From the NCBI RefSeq assembly GCF_001679005.1, contig NZ_LXTW01000034.1, forward strand, positions 1 to 64,000: DNA of 64,000 bases. The letters are read 5' to 3'. Positions 59,302 through 64,000 of this stretch are shown here, piece after piece. Numbering within the stretch: the stretch's first letter is position 1; every line of letters starts with the position of its first letter. This stretch comes from Moraxella nonliquefaciens (GTDB lineage Bacteria > Pseudomonadota > Gammaproteobacteria > Pseudomonadales > Moraxellaceae). The notes beneath the pieces were generated by a model. It was not told the origin of the DNA. It ran no database searches and was given only the letters and a program-made list of their open reading frames with translations. The translations under genes were made by a program, and so were the position numbers.

Positions 59302-62181
59302 ATGACCCTACCCACAACCTACACCCCATCCGAACTTGAACAAAAATGGTACAAAATCTGGGAACAACAAGGCCATTTTAAACCCCAATCAAACCCTGCC
59401 ATCAGCGACAAACAAAACGTCTTTTCCATCGCCTTGCCGCCGCCCAATGTTACAGGTTCGCTGCATATGGGGCATGGCTTTAACAACACCATCATGGACA
59501 CATTAACCCGCTATCATCGCATGATGGGTCATAACACACTTTGGCAGCCCGGTACCGACCACGCAGGCATCGCCACACAGATGGTGGTGGAGCGTCAGCT
59601 TGGGTTACAAGGCATCAGCCGTCATGATTTGGGGCGTGAGAAGTTCATTGACAAGGTTTGGGCATGGAAAGAGCAGTCAGGTAACAACATCACTCGCCAA
59701 ATTCGCCGCTTGGGGTCGTCCGTGGACTGGTCTCGTGAACGCTTTACCATGGACGACGGTCTGTCGCAAGCGGTCAAAGAAGTGTTTGTACAGCTTTATG
59801 ATGAGGGCTTGATTTATCGTGGCAAACGCCTTGTCAATTGGGACTGCAAATTAAAAACCGCCATTAGTGATTTGGAAGTGGAAAATCGTGATGAAAAAGG
59901 CTTTATGTATCACGTTCGCTATCCTTTTGCCGCTGGGCAAACGGACGCCAATGGAGCAAGCCTTGACGGCAAGTATATGCACATTGCCACCACTCGCCCA
60001 GAGACCATTTTGGCAGACGGCTGTTTGGCGGTACACCCTGATGATAGCCGATATACGCACATTTTGGGTAAAATGGTGCATGTGCCTTTAACCGACCGTG
60101 TCATTCCTGTGCTGGCTGACCCTTATCCTGACCCTGAATTTGGTACAGGGTGCGTAAAAATTACCCCTGCCCACGATTTTAATGACTACGAAGTCGGCGA
60201 ACGCCAAAACATTGAGATTATTAACCTAATGAACCTTGACGGCACGATGAACGAAAATTGTCCGCCTGCTTATCAAGGGCTTGACCGCTTTGACGCTCGT
60301 AAAAAAATCATTGCCGACCTAGAAACGCACGGCTTTTTAGAAAAAGTAGAACCCCACGAATTAAAACGCCCCTATGGCGACCGCTCTGGTACAGTCATTG
60401 AACCATTACTTACCGACCAATGGTATGTGGCGATTGAAACCCTTGCCAAACCAGCGATTGAAGCGGTGCAAAATGGCGACATTCAATTCGTGCCACAACA
60501 ATACACCAACATGTATATGGCATGGATGCGTGATATCCAAGACTGGTGCATCAGCCGTCAGCTGTGGTGGGGGCATCGTATCCCTGCATGGTATGATGAC
60601 AATGGCAATGTGTATGTGGGGCGTGATGAAAGCGAAGTGCGTGCCAAATACAGCTTAGCCGATACCCCCCTTCGCCAAGATGATGATGTGCTAGATACTT
60701 GGTTTAGCTCGGCTCTGTGGACATTTAGCACGCTTGACTGGACAGGTCAGACCAGCTTTGATGATTATGGCGATGCCCTACAAACCTTTCACCCAACAAG
60801 CGTGCTGGTAACAGGATTTGACATCATTTTCTTTTGGGTTGCTCGCATGATTATGATGACCATGCACTTTATCAAAGACAAAGATGGCAAGCCCCAAGTC
60901 CCCTTTAAGACCGTTTATGTGCATGGTCTGGTCAGAGACAGCCAAGGGCAAAAAATGAGCAAATCCAAAGGCAATGTGCTTGACCCCATTGACTTAATTG
61001 ATGGCATTGATTTGGAAAATCTGGTCAACAAACGCACCCAAGGGCTGATGAACCCAAAAGAAGCGGACAACATCGCCAAACAAACCCGCCAAGAATTCCC
61101 TGACGGTATCCCAGCCTTTGGCACAGATGCCCTGCGATTTACTTACGCATCACTTGCCAGCACAGGGCGAGACATTAACTTTGACTTAAAACGCATTGAA
61201 GGATATCGCAATTTTTGTAATAAAATTTGGAACGCCACTCGCTTTGTACTCATGAATTGCATTGACAAAGATGGCAATCCCCAAAACATTGATAAATCCG
61301 CCAACCCCAAGCTTTGGCAGTTGCCTGAACACTGGATCATCAGCCGCCTAAACGCCACCATCAATGACATTCACGAGCATATGAGCCAGTACCGTTTTGA
61401 CTTGATGAGTCAGACCATTTATGAATTTATTTGGAATGAATACTGCGACTGGTATGTGGAGCTTGCCAAATCCAGCTTAAACGCATCAGAACAAGACGGC
61501 ACAGTCAGCGATGAGCGAAAAGCCCAAATCCGTTATGTGCTGCTCTTTGTGCTTGAAATGGCAATGAAAATGACCCACCCCATCATGCCCTATCTCACCG
61601 AAGAGATTTGGCAAACCATCACGCCACTGCTGGGCAAAACAGGCAAAAGCATCATGCTAAGCACCTACCCCAAGTGCGATGACAGCAAAATCAACGAACA
61701 AGCCGAAAGCGACATGGCATGGCTACAAAGCCTTATCGGTGCGGTGCGAAACATTCGTGGCGAGATGAAACTGGGCAATGCCGTGCGTCTACCTGTGCTA
61801 ATTCAAGGGGCAAGCTATGAACAAAAAGCAAGCCTTGTACGCATTGACAATCAATTTAAAACCCTTGCCAAAGTAGACAGCCTAACGATTGTCAAAACTG
61901 GCGAAGAGGTGCCATTATCATCATCTGGCATGGTTGGACAAATGAAAGTGCTTGTCCCCATGAAAGGCTTGATTGACCCGACCGCTGAACTAAACCGCCT
62001 AAATAAAGTGCGTGATAAACTGCAAACCCAAGCAGATGCCATCAACAAAAAGCTGTCCAATGACAACTTTATCGCCAAAGCCCCTGCAAATGTGGTAGAA
62101 GCCGAGCGAGCCAAACTCTCTGAGTTACAAGGGCAGTTGGCAGAAGTGGAGAAGCAGGTGGGGGCGTTGAGTAGTCTATAA
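59302..62181 (+). CDS. valS: Valyl-tRNA synthetase
   Basis: Class I enzyme that charges tRNA-Val, with an editing domain that removes mischarged threonine. The 959-residue protein has LPPPNVTGSLHMGHGFN (HMGH at 55-58), the editing domain (about 190-340, ATTRPETILADGCLAV), RQLWWGHRIPAW, and the loop GQKMSKSKGNV (Lys at about 551). The C-terminal anticodon-binding domain and the terminal coiled coil (AELNRLNKVRDKLQTQADAI) are intact. The length is normal. It is followed by a hairpin terminator and an AT-rich accessory gene. Confidence 0.97.
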   Translation: MTLPTTYTPSELEQKWYKIWEQQGHFKPQSNPAISDKQNVFSIALPPPNVTGSLHMGHGFNNTIMDTLTRYHRMMGHNTLWQPGTDHAGIATQMVVERQLGLQGISRHDLGREKFIDKVWAWKEQSGNNITRQIRRLGSSVDWSRERFTMDDGLSQAVKEVFVQLYDEGLIYRGKRLVNWDCKLKTAISDLEVENRDEKGFMYHVRYPFAAGQTDANGASLDGKYMHIATTRPETILADGCLAVHPDDSRYTHILGKMVHVPLTDRVIPVLADPYPDPEFGTGCVKITPAHDFNDYEVGERQNIEIINLMNLDGTMNENCPPAYQGLDRFDARKKIIADLETHGFLEKVEPHELKRPYGDRSGTVIEPLLTDQWYVAIETLAKPAIEAVQNGDIQFVPQQYTNMYMAWMRDIQDWCISRQLWWGHRIPAWYDDNGNVYVGRDESEVRAKYSLADTPLRQDDDVLDTWFSSALWTFSTLDWTGQTSFDDYGDALQTFHPTSVLVTGFDIIFFWVARMIMMTMHFIKDKDGKPQVPFKTVYVHGLVRDSQGQKMSKSKGNVLDPIDLIDGIDLENLVNKRTQGLMNPKEADNIAKQTRQEFPDGIPAFGTDALRFTYASLASTGRDINFDLKRIEGYRNFCNKIWNATRFVLMNCIDKDGNPQNIDKSANPKLWQLPEHWIISRLNATINDIHEHMSQYRFDLMSQTIYEFIWNEYCDWYVELAKSSLNASEQDGTVSDERKAQIRYVLLFVLEMAMKMTHPIMPYLTEEIWQTITPLLGKTGKSIMLSTYPKCDDSKINEQAESDMAWLQSLIGAVRNIRGEMKLGNAVRLPVLIQGASYEQKASLVRIDNQFKTLAKVDSLTIVKTGEEVPLSSSGMVGQMKVLVPMKGLIDPTAELNRLNKVRDKLQTQADAINKKLSNDNFIAKAPANVVEAERAKLSELQGQLAEVEKQVGALSSL

Positions 62182-62202
62182 CTCGCCGTTGAAATCTAAG
62201 GA

Positions 62203-62240
62203 AAAATCAGGCATAGTCAGGGCTGGTTATGTCTGATTTT
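62203..62240 (+). terminator. Terminator of valS
   Basis: AAAATCAG-CATA pairs with TATG-CTGATTTT with one mismatch, ending in TTTT. It lies just upstream of the PIN-domain gene. Confidence 0.55.
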
Positions 62241-62255
62241 AATAGGAGTTTATTT

Positions 62256-63392
62256 ATGATTGTAATTTTTGATACAAGTGTTTTGTCTAAAATTTATCAC
62301 ACCCACCCCTTTTATAAAAACTTATGTGAGCTATCACAAAGAGGAAAAATAAAAATTTATATTCCCTATGTTGTAAAAAGAGAAATTGAGACCCAGAGAA
62401 CCCAAGAAGTTGAAGAGCAATACAGGAAGAGTATAAAAGAGTTGCTTGAATTAAACAAACTTACTGGAGGATTTGGGGAAATAAATGAAATTTCAGAAAA
62501 AACCAAAAGTATGAAAGATAGCTTAATAGAATATTCTCGTTCAAAAAATGAAGCATACTTCCATGATTTAAGGGCAATTACTGCTGAGATTGATGTGGAG
62601 CAGACCATAAAGGCTTTAGAAGCTTATTTTTTAGGGAATAGACCATTAACAAATCCGAAAAATCGAAATGATATACCTGATAGTTTTATATGTCAATCAA
62701 TCTATACAATTGCTGATAAGAACCCTGAAAGTAATATCATTGTCGTTGCAAGTGATAAAAAAATAGTAAATACTTTTGAAAAAGACGTAAAATTCACAAT
62801 ATTTAAAACGCTAGATGGTTTTTTTAATTTTGAATACGTGAAGGAAATGCTCAAAGACATATATGAGTATCCTAATACACGTTACATAATAGACTTTCTT
62901 ATTAAAGATAAGAGAGATGACATACGGAGCAATACTTTATCATCATCTGATATTGACTATAAGATACTATATAAGCAGTTAAAAGAATTTCCTTATAGCA
63001 ATGATGACACAGCCATTATAAGTGAAATATTAGATGATATTGATATTGATATTGATTTTAATAACCCTATTTTAGTGGGTGAAAATAAAATATTCTTCAA
63101 AGTATCGGTAACAGGTTGGGTTGCTCTTGAATTTTATATTGACAAACCTGATTTTTATGCAACATTTGATGAAGAGCTGGAAGTAATAGATGATGTTAAT
63201 GATTATGTTTACTTGGTGAGAGGAGAGTTTGAAGTTGTTTTAACAGGATTATGCTCCATGGAAATTGATTTTAGCCATACAAGCCTTGATGAAGTTAACA
63301 ACGATCTTAAGGTTTTGGAAAATTGGTATGATAGCAATAAGTTAAACATAGTTTACAAAGTTGAAAGTTTGGATACTGCCTTATTCTTGTAA
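62256..63392 (+). CDS. PIN-like domain protein (DUF4935 type)
   Basis: A 378-residue protein with an N-terminal PIN-type nuclease fold. AGGAG seven bases upstream supports the start at 62256. PIN acid residues are visible in MIVIFDTSVL (Asp6), YVVKREIETQR (Glu), NDIPDSFICQSI and IIVVASDKKIV (Asp), in the order expected for the fold (about 1-175). The C-terminal part (about 190-378) is acidic with strand-like words (IFFKVSVTGWVALEFYID, YVYLVRGEFEVVLTG) and no recognised domain. The DNA is clearly more AT-rich than valS, so recent acquisition is likely. RNA cleavage is an inference from the fold. Confidence 0.7.
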   Translation: MIVIFDTSVLSKIYHTHPFYKNLCELSQRGKIKIYIPYVVKREIETQRTQEVEEQYRKSIKELLELNKLTGGFGEINEISEKTKSMKDSLIEYSRSKNEAYFHDLRAITAEIDVEQTIKALEAYFLGNRPLTNPKNRNDIPDSFICQSIYTIADKNPESNIIVVASDKKIVNTFEKDVKFTIFKTLDGFFNFEYVKEMLKDIYEYPNTRYIIDFLIKDKRDDIRSNTLSSSDIDYKILYKQLKEFPYSNDDTAIISEILDDIDIDIDFNNPILVGENKIFFKVSVTGWVALEFYIDKPDFYATFDEELEVIDDVNDYVYLVRGEFEVVLTGLCSMEIDFSHTSLDEVNNDLKVLENWYDSNKLNIVYKVESLDTALFL

Positions 63393-63536
63393 TTCTTAAA
63401 TTGGCAGATTTGTTTTTGGGCAATTAACTCTTAGTGGCAATTTTAAGCAAATTGGGGTGAGTATTATTTCAAAATTGACACCCACCTCAATCCCCCTTAT
63501 AAATTGTACATCAATCCGACACCAAAAGGACACACT

Positions 63537-63797
63537 ATGCCAGCAACCGAATGTATCAATATCCGCACCACACCCCACGCCAAAGCCTTGATTGAAAAGG
63601 CAAGCCAATGTCTTGGCGTGTTGGTCAGTAGCTTTATGGCTCAAAGCGCCTACAAAAAAGCCCTAAGTCTAGAACAGTCCGAAACCATTTATCTAAATCA
63701 AGATGAATGGCAAAAAGTCCTTGCCATGCTTGACGATGAGCCGTCTGATGAGATAAACGCACTTTTGGCAAGAGGCTATCGTGTTATCGGTCGTTAA
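63537..63797 (+). CDS. DUF1778 ribbon-helix-helix antitoxin (TacA-like)
   Basis: An 86-residue antitoxin. ATG 63537 is preceded by AAAGGA. The N-terminus ECINIRTTPHAKALIEKASQ is a ribbon-helix-helix DNA-binding unit, and the C-terminal part SETIYLNQDEWQKVLAMLDD is the helical toxin-neutralising segment typical of DUF1778. It overlaps the start of a GNAT toxin gene by 17 bases. Such pairs autoregulate and the toxin acetylates the amino group of aminoacyl-tRNA. Confidence 0.85.
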   Translation: MPATECINIRTTPHAKALIEKASQCLGVLVSSFMAQSAYKKALSLEQSETIYLNQDEWQKVLAMLDDEPSDEINALLARGYRVIGR

Positions 63798-64000
63798 ATT
63801 TGACAAAAGTTTTGATAGGGAGAGTTTTGATTGTGGCGTGGCGGTGCTGAATGATTTTTTAAAAATTCGTGCCAGTCAATACATTAAGCGTTATGAAGCG
63901 GTGGTTTATTGTGCGTTTGATGACCAAACTCAAAAAACGCGGGTTTTTACACCCTGTCCAATACCACCATTTGCCAAGCTGATGACCCTGTTTTTCTCAA
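63781..64000 (+). pseudogene. GNAT toxin (TacT-like), frameshifted and cut by the window end
   Basis: GTG 63781, overlapping the antitoxin stop, opens VVKFDKSFDRESFDCGVAVL and NDFLKIRASQYIKRYEAVVYCAFDD, the usual start of DUF1778-linked acetyltransferase toxins. The frame then loses sense after the A6 run at 63932-63937. The next phase reads AGFYTLSNTTICQADDPVFL, the expected continuation. One extra A would restore the frame. The gene leaves the window at 64000, so its end is unseen. It is either inactivated, phase-variable, or affected by a homopolymer error. Confidence 0.75.

Noticed and set aside
1..64000. CRISPR array, prophage or complete insertion sequence
   Set aside because: No regularly spaced repeats, transposase, integrase or phage structural genes were seen on either strand.

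Overview
The window is a chromosomal segment of a gammaproteobacterium that looks like a Moraxella species. The strongest markers are a 1074-residue TbpA, a Slam-type protein and TbpB in the order tbpA-slam-tbpB, the arrangement known from Moraxella catarrhalis, set among Moraxellaceae-style housekeeping genes. I cannot name the species from sequence alone.

Layout. 1-5.4 kb: rpsU, a DUF808 membrane protein, a DsbC/G-like thiol-disulfide lipoprotein, homoserine dehydrogenase, a small lipoprotein and a SPOR protein. 5.6-13.8 kb: putP, then rplY-pth-dusC on the plus strand, murA-ibaG-dolP-yraN on the minus strand, then rlmH. 14-26.3 kb: ribF, a secreted CHAP-like amidase, a DciA-like protein, lpxC, a YdjM-like membrane protein, tRNA-Glu and tRNA-Ala beside gltX, an EEP-family enzyme, prlC-yheV, a coiled-coil membrane protein, and rph with a coupled membrane protein. 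26.4-33.2 kb: fadD, a poorly characterised stretch with a small ORF and a coiled-coil protein, coaBC, a TSUP permease and a DAACS symporter. 33.2-42 kb: the iron-acquisition locus (tbpA, a PepSY gene, slam, tbpB) with candidate Fur boxes, followed by the decayed C-terminus of another TonB-dependent receptor. 42-49 kb: nhaA, a MliC-like lipoprotein, aroE, an acyl-CoA dehydrogenase and xth. 49.2-51.4 kb: a small accessory patch with an antitoxin remnant, a hybrid peroxiredoxin-glutaredoxin, a frameshifted XRE regulator and two tiny genes lying between duplicated terminator hairpins. 51.4-57.3 kb: a complete type I secretion apparatus (HlyD, ABC, TolC types) without an adjacent substrate, then a small acidic membrane protein. 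57.4-64 kb: lnt, valS, an AT-rich PIN-domain gene and a DUF1778/GNAT toxin-antitoxin pair whose GNAT gene is frameshifted and leaves the window.

How the parts work together. TbpA and TbpB take iron from transferrin, and Slam is expected to place lipidated TbpB on the cell surface. Lnt, which completes lipoprotein acylation, is also encoded here. lpxC, murA, dolP, the SPOR protein, the amidase and the MliC-like lipoprotein form an envelope theme. gltX, valS, pth, dusC, rph, rlmH, rplY, rpsU and two tRNAs form a translation theme.

No CRISPR array, rRNA operon, complete insertion sequence or prophage was seen. The most noteworthy points are the receptor remnant behind tbpB, the unusual leader of tbpA, the PepSY gene inside the tbp locus, and the decayed mini-island at 50.4-51.4 kb.
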